A DNA stretch of 64,000 nt from Bauldia litoralis (lineage in GTDB: Bacteria > Pseudomonadota > Alphaproteobacteria > Rhizobiales > Kaistiaceae): the NCBI RefSeq assembly GCF_900104485.1, contig NZ_FMXQ01000007.1, positions 248,001-312,000 of the forward strand, written 5' to 3'. Made by a program: the position numbers and the translations under genes. This document shows positions 24,529 to 32,837 of this stretch, piece after piece. Under the pieces are notes generated by a model that saw only the letters and a list, made by a program, of their open reading frames with translations, made no database searches and had not been told where the DNA came from. Position 1 is the stretch's first letter. Each line of letters starts with the position of its first letter.

Positions 24529-25398
24529 ATGGACATCATCACTTTCGGCCTGATCTCGGCGAGTGTGATCCTGCTGTCGTCCGTCGGCTTCGCGCTGATC
24601 GTTCAGGTCGAGGGTTTCCTCAACATCGCCCACGGGCAGATGCTGCTTCTCGGAGCCTATTCCGGGCTGTTCCTGTCCAACCTCGGCCTCCATATCATTC
24701 CCGCCAGCATCGGCGCCGCGATCTTCTGCGGCCTGGTCGGCGCGCTGTTCTACGGATTGCTGTTCCGGCCGGTGAAGGCCAAGGGCGTCCTCGTGCTGCT
24801 GTTCACCTCTGTCGGCGCCGCCTACGTCATCTACGGGGTGGTTGGTGCGATCGCCGGCAAGCGCATGCTGGCTTTCGACCTGCCGCTGGTCCGGGCGATG
24901 AAGCTGTTCGGCCAGCCCTTCATGACGATCTACGAACTGGCGATCGTCATCGTCGCGATCGCCGTCGCGCTCTGCCTGCATCTCTTCCTCGCCTACACCC
25001 CGGCCGGAAAATCCATCCGGGCGGTGGCCGACAACGAGGACCTGGCGCGGGCGCGCGGCATCGACCCGCTTCGGACATCCTACCTGGTCTGGTTCGTCGC
25101 CTCGGCCCTTGGCGGCCTCGCCGGCGTGTTCCTCGGCATCATGGGATCCCTGCACCTTTCGATGGGGTGGCAGCAGATCATCATCATTCTCGCGACGACC
25201 GTCCTCGGCGGCATCGGCAGCCTCTACGGCGTCATGCTGGCCGCCTTCGTCATCGCCTTCGGGATCGAGATCGGTCTGATCTTCGTCCCGGCCAGCTATC
25301 GCTCGGGGCTCGCCTTCCTGATCATCGTCGTCGTTCTTCTCGTCAAGCCGCAGGGGCTGCAAGCCCTGTGGGGCGGCGGGCGCGACAGAACGCACTGA
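24529..25398 (+). CDS. livH: branched-chain-type ABC importer permease LivH
   Basis: A 289-residue inner membrane permease with multiple hydrophobic helices and the LivH signature GFLNIAHGQMLLLGAY near the N-terminus and LGGIGSLYGVMLAAF near residue 225. It forms the channel with LivM. ATG 24529 has AAAAGG six bases upstream; the frame start at 24502 is unlikely. It leads a five-gene operon (livH, livM, livG, binding protein, livF). Family members import amino acids, amides, urea or aromatic acids, so the substrate here is open and is judged from context to be the pathway substrate. Confidence 0.93.
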   Translation: MDIITFGLISASVILLSSVGFALIVQVEGFLNIAHGQMLLLGAYSGLFLSNLGLHIIPASIGAAIFCGLVGALFYGLLFRPVKAKGVLVLLFTSVGAAYVIYGVVGAIAGKRMLAFDLPLVRAMKLFGQPFMTIYELAIVIVAIAVALCLHLFLAYTPAGKSIRAVADNEDLARARGIDPLRTSYLVWFVASALGGLAGVFLGIMGSLHLSMGWQQIIIILATTVLGGIGSLYGVMLAAFVIAFGIEIGLIFVPASYRSGLAFLIIVVVLLVKPQGLQALWGGGRDRTH

Positions 25399-25410
25399 GG
25401 GGAGGGCACC

Positions 25411-26376
25411 ATGGAAGGTCTCATCCTCTTCGCTGTGAGCATCTCCACGCTGGGCGCGATCTACGCGATGCTGTGCCTGTCGCTGAATCTCGAATCCGGC
25501 AATGGCCCACTCTGGGACCTCGGGATCGTCTCTTTCTTCGGGATTGGCGCCTACACCTACACGCTGCTCACCGCCGATCCGGCCCTCGAGCAACAGTCGT
25601 TCTTGCTCGGCCTGGGCCTGCCCATGTGGATCGGGGCGATCGGCGCGGCCGCCGGCGGTGGAATCGCGGCCTGGCTGATTGGCCTGCCGACGCTGCGTCT
25701 CAAGCGCGAGTATTTCCTGATCGCGACGCTGGCCTTTGCCGAGATCATCCGCCAGGTCTTCGCCAACGAGAACTGGCTGACCAACGGCGTCGCCGGAATC
25801 TACGGCCTCCGGCAACCGTTCAAGAGCTACTTCGACGCCGCCGACTACAGCTACGTGCTGCTGGCGCTGACGCTGTGCGGCCTGGCCTTCACCTGGTACG
25901 TGACCCGGCGGATCATTGCCTCGCCCTTCGGACGGGCCTGCAAGGCGTTGCGGGAAAACGAACCGCTGGCGATTACCGCCGGCATCGATCCCCAGAAGAC
26001 GTCGATACGGCTCTTCATGATCTCGGGCGCGCTGTCCGGCTTCGCGGGCATGTTCTACGTCTGGTATAACACGCTGATCATTCCCGGCCAGTTCGTCGCC
26101 GACCTGACCTTCTTTATCTGGGCCGCCCTGATCATCGGCGGCATCGGCAACCAACGCGGTGCGCTTGTCGGCGGCTTCATCTTCATCTTCCTCCACGACT
26201 CGCTCCGCTTCCTCCAGGTGTCGGGCGAGATGGCCGTGGCGTTCACGTCGTTGCGTACCGCGCTCATTGGCCTCGCGTTGATCCTCATCCTGCGGTTCCG
26301 TCCCGAAGGCATCTTCGCCGAACGGCCCGTGCGGTTCGACCTGCCGGCCCTGAAGCGGGAGGCGCGCGATGCTTGA
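25411..26376 (+). CDS. livM: branched-chain-type ABC importer permease LivM
   Basis: The 321-residue permease has about nine or ten hydrophobic segments and LivM motifs, including LPTLRLKREYFLIATLAFAE near residue 95 and the EAA-like loop GRACKALRENEPLAITAGID near 175. It pairs with LivH. It starts 12 bases after livH and overlaps livG by eight bases, in keeping with coupled translation. Confidence 0.93.
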   Translation: MEGLILFAVSISTLGAIYAMLCLSLNLESGNGPLWDLGIVSFFGIGAYTYTLLTADPALEQQSFLLGLGLPMWIGAIGAAAGGGIAAWLIGLPTLRLKREYFLIATLAFAEIIRQVFANENWLTNGVAGIYGLRQPFKSYFDAADYSYVLLALTLCGLAFTWYVTRRIIASPFGRACKALRENEPLAITAGIDPQKTSIRLFMISGALSGFAGMFYVWYNTLIIPGQFVADLTFFIWAALIIGGIGNQRGALVGGFIFIFLHDSLRFLQVSGEMAVAFTSLRTALIGLALILILRFRPEGIFAERPVRFDLPALKREARDA

Positions 26377-27142
26377 GGTCAGCAATGTCACGCTTTCCTA
26401 CGGCGGCGTGCGGGCGATCGACGATGTTTCGCTGACCGTCGCCAAGGGGCGGATCGTCGGCCTGATCGGCACCAACGGAGCCGGCAAGACATCCCTGTTC
26501 AACGTCATCAGCGGGTTCACCCGCGGCGACAAGGGCAGCATTCGCTTCAATGGCGCTGCGATCGAAAACGTGCGCCCCAGCGAGATCGCCCAGCTCGGGC
26601 TCGTCCGCACCTTCCAGACGCCCCTGGGCTTTCCCCGGATGACGGTGCTCGAGAACATGCTGGTCTTCTCTCGGGCCGACGCTGCTTCGCGCGGCCGCAT
26701 CTTCGGGCGATCGAAGCCGGATGGAGCGATCCTCGAGCAGGCGATGGCGACGCTCGATGAATTCGGCCTGGCGTCGCGCGGCAATGACCTGGTGCAGGAC
26801 CTGGCCGCGCCGGAACTGAAGATGCTGGAATTCGCCCGCGCCATGATGGGCGACATCAAGCTGCTGATGCTCGACGAGCCCGCCGCCGGTGTGAACCCGG
26901 CGCTTCTCGAAAACCTCACCAGCCACATCCGCTCCCTGCGTGACCGGGGCGTGACCTTTCTCGTCGTCGACCACAACCTCAAGTTCATCAGTTCGGTCTG
27001 CGAGGAAATCTACGCGATGGCGGACGGACGCGTGATCGCCCACGGCGACAGTGCGGACGTCATCGCAAATCCGGATGTCATCCGTCTCTACGTCGGGACG
27101 GGCGGCGCCGACAACAGCCTCTCGAAGGAGGCGGAAGCATGA
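26369..27142 (+). CDS. livG: ABC importer ATPase LivG with altered signature motif
   Basis: A 257-residue ABC ATPase with Walker A GTNGAGKTS (34-42), Walker B LLMLDEP (166-172) and an intact switch His (VVDHN). The ABC signature, LSYGEQR or LSGGQ in relatives, reads LAAPELK (145-151), losing the conserved Ser and Gly. The frame is otherwise intact over its full length. The nucleotide site formed with LivF's Walker A would therefore be degenerate, while the opposite site (LivG Walker A with LivF's LSGGERQ) is normal. It overlaps livM and is followed closely by the binding protein gene. Confidence 0.9.
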   Translation: MLEVSNVTLSYGGVRAIDDVSLTVAKGRIVGLIGTNGAGKTSLFNVISGFTRGDKGSIRFNGAAIENVRPSEIAQLGLVRTFQTPLGFPRMTVLENMLVFSRADAASRGRIFGRSKPDGAILEQAMATLDEFGLASRGNDLVQDLAAPELKMLEFARAMMGDIKLLMLDEPAAGVNPALLENLTSHIRSLRDRGVTFLVVDHNLKFISSVCEEIYAMADGRVIAHGDSADVIANPDVIRLYVGTGGADNSLSKEAEA

Positions 27143-27171
27143 TCCTCGACAACCAAACAGGAGATGCACCT

Positions 27172-28431
27172 ATGACTGCCATTTTGAAGACCAACCGGCG
27201 GCGCTGCCTTGCGCTGATCGGTGCTGTTGGACTGGCCCTGGCCGCCCCGTCTGTCGCTCTCGCGCAGGATGGGGAGCCGGTGAAGATGGGCCTGCTCGTC
27301 GGCCTCAGCGGCGACATGGGCCCCTGGGCGCCCGCCCTCAACAACGCGGCGATCCTCGCCGTCGAGGAGATCAATGCCGACGGCGGGATTCTCGGCCGGC
27401 CGGTGACGCTGATCGCCGAGGACAACAACTCGACCGTTGACGGCGCGATGCGCGGCGCGACCAAACTGGTCAGCGTCGATGGTGTCAGCGTCATCATCGG
27501 GCCGGAGAGCGATCCGATCGTCGCGCTCCGTGGCTATGCCAAGGACAACAAGATCCCGGTCATCTCGACGTCGGGCGGTACCGAAGCCCTCGACGACGCC
27601 GGCGGCACCGGGACCTACATCTATCGCACCAACGCCTCGGACAGCTTCCTCGGCGTGGTCCATGCCAAGATGCTCCTCGACGAGATCAAGCAGGACGAGG
27701 TGGTTCTGGTCGTCGAGAATCTCGAAGGCACCAAGAGCGGGGCCGAGACCTTCAAGCGGGCCTACGAGCGCCTCGGTGGCACGATCACCAAGGAAATCAC
27801 CCTGGCGCCAGGGCAGACCAGCTACCTGTCCGAACTGGCCGACGTCGCGTCCGCCGAGCCCGAGATGGTCTTCCTTGCCGTTGGCCAGACTGCCGGCGTG
27901 AACTTCGTCAAGCAGGCTTACCAGCGCGGCTATGAGTGGGACTACTGGGTCACGGCCGAGCTGCAGTCGCCGGACTTCGTCAACGCGGTCGGGGCCGAGG
28001 TCGCCGCCGGTGCGATGAACCCGGTTTCGAGCCAGGTCGAAGGCGCCAAGAGCTGGGAGCGCTTCTCCGACGCCTACGAGGCACGTTTCGGCGAGAAGCC
28101 GGAGCCGGGCTTCTACCAGGCCGAGACCTACGACGCCTTCATCGCGGTCGCGCTCGCCATGGAAGCGGCCGGCGAGACCACGGGCGAGGCGGTTGACGCC
28201 AACCTGATCAAGGTTTCGGGCCCTGGCGGCAAGTCAGTCATCTCCTTCGCGGACGGCGTCGCGGCGCTGAAGGCGGGCGAGGAGATCGACTACGAGGGTG
28301 CCTCGGGCAAGCTCGATTTCGACGAGCATGGCAACGTCACCATCCCCGCCACGCGTTTGCTGAAGGTCAGCGAAGACGGTGAGTGGGAGACGGTGACGAT
28401 CGTCGACTCCAGCGCCTTCCCGGCGAACTGA
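27172..28431 (+). CDS. Liv-type periplasmic substrate-binding protein
   Basis: The 419-residue protein has a signal peptide ending at ALAQ (about residue 31), with an Arg-rich start that may use Tat or Sec. A type I periplasmic binding fold of the leucine/amide-binding family follows (MGLLVGLSGDMGPWA, AVEEINADGGILGRP). ATG 27172 has AGGAG upstream; the GTG-less frame start at 27139 lies in the livG end. The gene is unusually placed between the two ATPase genes and is followed by a stable hairpin, which could raise its mRNA level relative to livF. The bound ligand is unknown. Confidence 0.92.
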   Translation: MTAILKTNRRRCLALIGAVGLALAAPSVALAQDGEPVKMGLLVGLSGDMGPWAPALNNAAILAVEEINADGGILGRPVTLIAEDNNSTVDGAMRGATKLVSVDGVSVIIGPESDPIVALRGYAKDNKIPVISTSGGTEALDDAGGTGTYIYRTNASDSFLGVVHAKMLLDEIKQDEVVLVVENLEGTKSGAETFKRAYERLGGTITKEITLAPGQTSYLSELADVASAEPEMVFLAVGQTAGVNFVKQAYQRGYEWDYWVTAELQSPDFVNAVGAEVAAGAMNPVSSQVEGAKSWERFSDAYEARFGEKPEPGFYQAETYDAFIAVALAMEAAGETTGEAVDANLIKVSGPGGKSVISFADGVAALKAGEEIDYEGASGKLDFDEHGNVTIPATRLLKVSEDGEWETVTIVDSSAFPAN

Positions 28432-28437
28432 TCCAGA

Positions 28438-28464
28438 GCCAGGGCGCATATCCTGCGCCCTGGC
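28438..28464 (+). terminator. intercistronic hairpin after the binding-protein gene
   Basis: A perfect 11-bp stem (GCCAGGGCGCA, 28438-28448, with 28454-28464) and a five-base loop begin seven bases after the stop codon and end 23 bases before livF. Only TTACCCCC follows, so it is likely a partial terminator or 3' stabiliser that allows differential expression within the operon. Confidence 0.65.
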
Positions 28465-28487
28465 TTACCCCCCATGCGAGGACCGGC

Positions 28488-29201
28488 ATGACTGCGCTTC
28501 TGACGATCGACAATCTTGTCGCCGGATACGGCAAGCTACCGGTTCTGCATGGAATTTCGCTCCAGGTGAACGAGGGGCGGATGGTCGCGATCATCGGCCC
28601 GAATGGTGCGGGGAAGACGACCCTGACCCGATCGGTGATGAATCTCGTCAATGTCATGTCCGGGCGGGTGTCCTTCGCCGGGCAGGAGATTACCGGTCTT
28701 CCCACCCAGGAAATCGCCCGTTGCGGCATCGGCTTCGTGCCGCAGACCCGGAATGTATTTGGCAGTCTCAGTGTCCAGGAAAACCTGGAGATGAGCTGCA
28801 CCCCTTTGCCCCGCGCGCGCCATCGCAGCGCGATCGACGCCGTCTACGACCGGTTCCCGCGCCTCGTCGCGCGGCGCAGCCAGGCCGGCCGGTCCCTGTC
28901 GGGCGGGGAGCGGCAGATGCTGGCCATCGGGTCGGCGCTGCTGGCCGAACCCCGCATGCTGATCCTTGACGAGCCGGTCACCGGTCTGTCGCCGCACCTG
29001 ACCGACGAAGTGTCCCGCGGCATCGCGGCAATCAAGGAAACCGGCGTGACCGTCATCTGGGTGGTGGAGGAGAATCCGCAACAGGTGATCGCGCTGTCCG
29101 ACGAGGTCGCCGTGATGCAGACCGGGACCATCGCGCTGCAAAAGCCGTCGGCCGAGATCCTCGCGGCCGATAATTTCCGCGAACTGTTTCTCGGCGTCTG
29201 A
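28488..29201 (+). CDS. livF: branched-chain-type ABC importer ATPase LivF
   Basis: A 237-residue ABC ATPase with Walker A GPNGAGKTT, a Q-loop in GFVPQTRN, a canonical signature SLSGGERQMLA and Walker B MLILDEP. The switch residue is in WVVEEN, where the usual His is replaced, as in many LivF proteins. It completes the importer. ATG 28488 begins the conserved fold; the longer frame from 28383 overlaps the binding-protein gene. It is followed 48 bases later by the Rieske oxygenase gene, linking uptake to catabolism. Confidence 0.93.
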   Translation: MTALLTIDNLVAGYGKLPVLHGISLQVNEGRMVAIIGPNGAGKTTLTRSVMNLVNVMSGRVSFAGQEITGLPTQEIARCGIGFVPQTRNVFGSLSVQENLEMSCTPLPRARHRSAIDAVYDRFPRLVARRSQAGRSLSGGERQMLAIGSALLAEPRMLILDEPVTGLSPHLTDEVSRGIAAIKETGVTVIWVVEENPQQVIALSDEVAVMQTGTIALQKPSAEILAADNFRELFLGV

Positions 29202-29249
29202 GAGGCGCGCGGACGCTCGCTCGGCCCCAGTGCAGCAGGAGAGAATAAA

Positions 29250-30242
29250 ATGCTCGATATGTTGCGCCCCTATTGGCATCCGATCTCCCGCGACAGCGAT
29301 GTCGGCATGGAGCCGACACGCTACACATTGTTGGGCGAACACCTGGTCGTCTGGCGTCCTTCGCCCGAAGGCGATGTGGTCGTGATGAAGGACCTGTGCA
29401 TCCATCGTGGCGCCGCGCTGTCGGCGGGCGCGGTCGTCGATGGCACCATCAAGTGCGCCTATCACGGCTGGCGCTACCGGGCCGACGGAGGCTGCGCCCA
29501 CATCCCGTCACTTCCCGAGGGGGCGCCGATCCCCGCCAAGGCGCGGGCGATCGCCTACGCGAGCCGGTCGGCCTACGGGCTGATCTGGGTCTGTCTCGGC
29601 GAAACGCCGGCGCCCTTTCCGGGGTTTCTCGAAACGGTGTGGGACAACCCGGACTACCGGTCGGTCTATGTCGCTCGCTACGACTGGAACGCGTCCGCGG
29701 CGCGGGTCGCTGAGAACGCGATGGACTTCTCGCATTTCAACTTCGTCCACAAGGGCTACACGGAACTTGCCGACGGACCGGTGATCAAGCCTTTCGAGGT
29801 CGCCCGGCAGGACCAGGGCTTTGCCTACGCCTATGACGACGGCCACCTGCTGCGCGAATATGTCATCGAGTTCCCCTTCCTCGTCCATGATCGCAAGGGG
29901 GTGTTGAATCCCGAGGGCGGTGCGACGTGGTCGGACTCGGACAATGCGCGGGCAGGGGATGTGACGCTGCTCAGCTTCCTGGCGACGCCGGTGGACGAGA
30001 CTCTCACCCACATCCACGTGCTGGTCACCCGCAACCACGCCCTCGACCGCGACGATGCCGAATTCACCGGCGGGTTCGACACGGTGATGGAACAGGACCG
30101 TGTCATCGTCGAGGGACAGCGGCCGGAACAGATCCCGGTCGACATCAAGGAAGAACTTCACCTGCGTCTGCCCGACGCCGCTTCCATCCTCTATCGGCGG
30201 ATGCTTCGCGAACTGAACCTGCCCGCAAGCTACATGCCGTGA
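29250..30242 (+). CDS. Rieske non-haem iron oxygenase (class IA, demethylase/hydroxylase type)
   Basis: The 330-residue oxygenase has a Rieske centre C50-x-H52 ... C69-x2-H72 (CIHRG, CAYHGW). The mononuclear iron region is ENAMDFSHFNFVH, with likely ligands H162 and H167 and bridging D159. Length and layout match single-component-oxygenase systems such as phthalate dioxygenase, vanillate O-demethylase and N-demethylases. It uses electrons from the reductase encoded next. It could hydroxylate a ring or remove an N- or O-methyl group. AGGAGAG lies near the start. The substrate is not deducible from sequence. Confidence 0.93.
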   Translation: MLDMLRPYWHPISRDSDVGMEPTRYTLLGEHLVVWRPSPEGDVVVMKDLCIHRGAALSAGAVVDGTIKCAYHGWRYRADGGCAHIPSLPEGAPIPAKARAIAYASRSAYGLIWVCLGETPAPFPGFLETVWDNPDYRSVYVARYDWNASAARVAENAMDFSHFNFVHKGYTELADGPVIKPFEVARQDQGFAYAYDDGHLLREYVIEFPFLVHDRKGVLNPEGGATWSDSDNARAGDVTLLSFLATPVDETLTHIHVLVTRNHALDRDDAEFTGGFDTVMEQDRVIVEGQRPEQIPVDIKEELHLRLPDAASILYRRMLRELNLPASYMP

Positions 30243-30258
30243 TCCGGATGGGTTCGTG

Positions 30259-31215
30259 ATGTCCGGGTTCCTCGACCTTCGCGTCGTCGGTGTACGCGAT
30301 CTGACGGAACACGTCCGCCTTTTCGAACTGGTGTCCGCCGACCCGACGCGGGCGTTGCCGCCCTTCACCGCCGGCGCGCATGTCATCGTCGCCTTGCCGT
30401 CCGGACTTGAACGGCAATATTCGCTCTGCAACGACCCGGTCGATGCCGGGCGTTATGTGATCGCGGTCAAGCGGGAGGATGCGGGGCGAGGTGGCTCACG
30501 GGAGATGCATCGGGTGCTTGCCGCAGGCACCCAGGTGCGGATTCGAGCCCCGGCGAACCAGTTTCCCCTGGACGATGGCGCGTCGGAGGCGCTTCTGCTT
30601 GCCGGTGGGATCGGCATCACGCCCATTCTCTCGATGCGGCGCGTCCTGGCGCGGCTGGGGCGGCCCTATCGGCTGATCTATCTCGTCCGCAACCGCGACG
30701 AGGCGGCATTCGTTGACGAACTCGCCGACGACCTCGCCTCCGGCATGGCGCAGCTCCACGTTGACGATGAAGCGGGCGGTTTTTTCCCGGTCGCCGATGT
30801 CCTGGCCGCGGTGAAGGACGGGACGCACGTCTATTGCTGCGGTCCGACTCCGCTGATGCGCGAGGTCGAACGGACCGGCGGCTGTGCCGGCATCCCGCCA
30901 GCCGCGCTTCATTTCGAATGGTTCACCAACGCCGAACAACCGACGGCGCAGGACCGGCCTTTCCAGGTGACCCTGGCCCAGAGTGGCCTCAGCCTCGAAA
31001 TACCGGTTGGACGGAGCATTCTCGACGTGGTGCTCGAAGCGGGCATTGACGCCGACTACAGCTGCGGCGAAGGCACCTGCGGCACCTGTGTCGTCCGCCT
31101 CCTTGAGGGCAAGGCGGACCACCGCGACACGGTGCTGACCGCCGGGGAACGGGAAACCCACGTGGCAATCTGCCGGTCCCGGGCGCGCGGCGCCGGGCTG
31201 ACGATTGACCTCTGA
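30259..31215 (+). CDS. Rieske oxygenase reductase (FMN, NADH, [2Fe-2S])
   Basis: A 318-residue reductase with domains in the order flavin (about 1-100, RQYSLCN), NAD(P)H-binding (GGIGITPILSM and CCGPTPLM) and C-terminal plant-type [2Fe-2S] ferredoxin (SCGEGTCGTC plus a distal Cys in AICRS). This order is diagnostic of phthalate dioxygenase reductase/VanB-type proteins, the class IA partners of the oxygenase just upstream. A GTG at 30256 is an alternative start. It closes the operon that began with livH. Confidence 0.94.
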   Translation: MSGFLDLRVVGVRDLTEHVRLFELVSADPTRALPPFTAGAHVIVALPSGLERQYSLCNDPVDAGRYVIAVKREDAGRGGSREMHRVLAAGTQVRIRAPANQFPLDDGASEALLLAGGIGITPILSMRRVLARLGRPYRLIYLVRNRDEAAFVDELADDLASGMAQLHVDDEAGGFFPVADVLAAVKDGTHVYCCGPTPLMREVERTGGCAGIPPAALHFEWFTNAEQPTAQDRPFQVTLAQSGLSLEIPVGRSILDVVLEAGIDADYSCGEGTCGTCVVRLLEGKADHRDTVLTAGERETHVAICRSRARGAGLTIDL

Positions 31216-31308
31216 GAATTTAGCATTGATAATCTAATTTTAACACGGTTAATGTCGCTGCGACCGACGCTGTTCGCGCATTCGACCCGCAATCTGGAGA
31301 GAGTTTCG

Positions 31309-32157
31309 ATGAAAATCACCGACATGACCCACATGATGAATATCCATACGCCGGGCTGGGTCGGCTATGCGGGCAACAAGATGTACTACGCGCAGAATCT
31401 GCAGACCAAGCAGATCGTGGCGCAGCGGATCGACATGGCGCTGCACAGCGGCACCCACATCGACGGCGCGATGCACGGCGCGGACGGCATGGGGGACATG
31501 GCGTCCTACTCCATGGACTTCCTCGTCTCGCCGGGTGCGGTGGTCGATATCTCCGAGCACATGGACGACTGGGCGGTCATCACGCCCGAGATGATCGAGA
31601 GCGCGCCGGTCGAGGTGAAGGAGGGCGACATTCTCATCCTCCACACCGGCTGGCATCGCTACTGGGAAGGGCAGCCGCAGCAGGATCTCATCCGCTATTT
31701 CTGCATGCATCCCGGCGGCAAGATGGAACTGCTGCAGTGGATGCTCGACAAGAAGATCAAGTGGTTCGGCGTCGACTGCGGCTCGGGCGATCATGCGATG
31801 AATACCTCGATCCGCCACATGCGTCCCGATCTCGCCAAGCGCTTCGAGAAGAAGGTCGGCATGACCTGCGACGAGTTCTTCGGCGAATACACCTACACCC
31901 ACAACAGGTCGGGCCGTGAGGTCACGGAGAACATCTTCCCCTTCCACAGCTACGCTCTCCAGGAAGGGCTGATCCACGCCGAGAATGTCGGTGGCGACAT
32001 CGAGCTCTGCCTCAACAAGCGCGGGATCATTGGCGCATATCCGTGGCGCTACGACGGGCTGGAGGCCAGCCCCTGCCGCATTCTCCTGATGGAGGATGTC
32101 GAGGAGAAGGTCGAAGCCATCGGCGATGTCGCCAACGCGATCTTCGATCGGCGCTGA
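31309..32157 (+). CDS. cyclase-family metal-dependent hydrolase
   Basis: The 282-residue enzyme belongs to the cyclase family that includes kynurenine formamidase and isatin hydrolase. The metal motif is H46-S-G-T-H50-I-D52-x3-H56, with the same spacing as HxGTHxDxPxH, although the Pro is replaced. Family members hydrolyse cyclic or formyl amides with Mn or Zn, so ring opening of an oxidised lactam is a natural role here. ATG 31309 has GGAGAGAG about five bases upstream. An AT-rich 93-base gap before it may hold a separate promoter. Confidence 0.88.
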   Translation: MKITDMTHMMNIHTPGWVGYAGNKMYYAQNLQTKQIVAQRIDMALHSGTHIDGAMHGADGMGDMASYSMDFLVSPGAVVDISEHMDDWAVITPEMIESAPVEVKEGDILILHTGWHRYWEGQPQQDLIRYFCMHPGGKMELLQWMLDKKIKWFGVDCGSGDHAMNTSIRHMRPDLAKRFEKKVGMTCDEFFGEYTYTHNRSGREVTENIFPFHSYALQEGLIHAENVGGDIELCLNKRGIIGAYPWRYDGLEASPCRILLMEDVEEKVEAIGDVANAIFDRR

Positions 32158-32246
32158 CGTCAGGCAACAAAGGTCCGGGTCGACCGGCTCGGACCGGCAA
32201 GCATGCCGGGCGCGCGACAGCGCCCGGTCGCGGTTCGGAGGGGCGG

Positions 32247-32783
32247 ATGCTGATCGGCGCGCGCGACATCGATGAAATGACGGCGGAGCAGCGCGCAACG
32301 CACGACCGCATTGCGTCCGGACCGCGTGGCGGCGTGCCGCATCCCTTCCTGGCGATGCTCGATGCACCGCACTTCGCCGAGGCGATCCAGTCGGTTGGCG
32401 AGGCCATCCGGTTTCACGGCGTTCTCGACCAGCGCCACCGCGAGATCGCCATCCTGGCGGCGGCCGCCGCCTTCGGCTCGGGCTACGAATGGACCTACCA
32501 CGAGGCGATTGCCCGCGAGCTCGGCCTGAGCGACGCGGAACTAGCCGCCGTTCGCGATGGTTCGGGCACCGGGCTTCCGGACGTTGAGCAGGCGATCGTC
32601 GGCTTCGTCTTCAAGGCGGTGCGCGACCGGCAGTCGGACCAGGATGTGCTGGCGCGGCTGTCCGCTGAACTTGGACGCGCGGCGGCGACGGAGATCGTGA
32701 CGATCGCCGGCTATTATCCGCTTCTGGCCCTTTTCCTGTCGGCGGGCGAGCTCGACCAGCCAATGCCGACGGATACGCCGTAG
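32247..32783 (+). CDS. carboxymuconolactone decarboxylase-family protein
   Basis: A 178-residue all-helical protein of the CMD/AhpD-like fold with the typical LDQRHREIAILAAAAAFGSGYEW core split around residue 65. The reactive CxxC of AhpD peroxidases is missing (YEWTYHE instead), which fits non-peroxidatic members found in aromatic catabolism. It lies between the cyclase and flavin oxidoreductase genes. GGAGGGGC precedes the ATG. The reaction is unknown; decarboxylation or lactone handling of a ring-cleavage product is possible. Confidence 0.8.
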   Translation: MLIGARDIDEMTAEQRATHDRIASGPRGGVPHPFLAMLDAPHFAEAIQSVGEAIRFHGVLDQRHREIAILAAAAAFGSGYEWTYHEAIARELGLSDAELAAVRDGSGTGLPDVEQAIVGFVFKAVRDRQSDQDVLARLSAELGRAAATEIVTIAGYYPLLALFLSAGELDQPMPTDTP

Positions 32784-32837
32784 CCTACGAACGACAGCGC
32801 GATCCCGGCGTCCCGGGGTGTGAAAACGGAGAGCCTG

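Noticed and set aside
26369-27142. livG as a pseudogene because of its missing signature motif
   Set aside because: The frame is full length, Walker motifs are intact, and the junctions with neighbours are conserved in style, so a functional but asymmetric ATPase is more likely.
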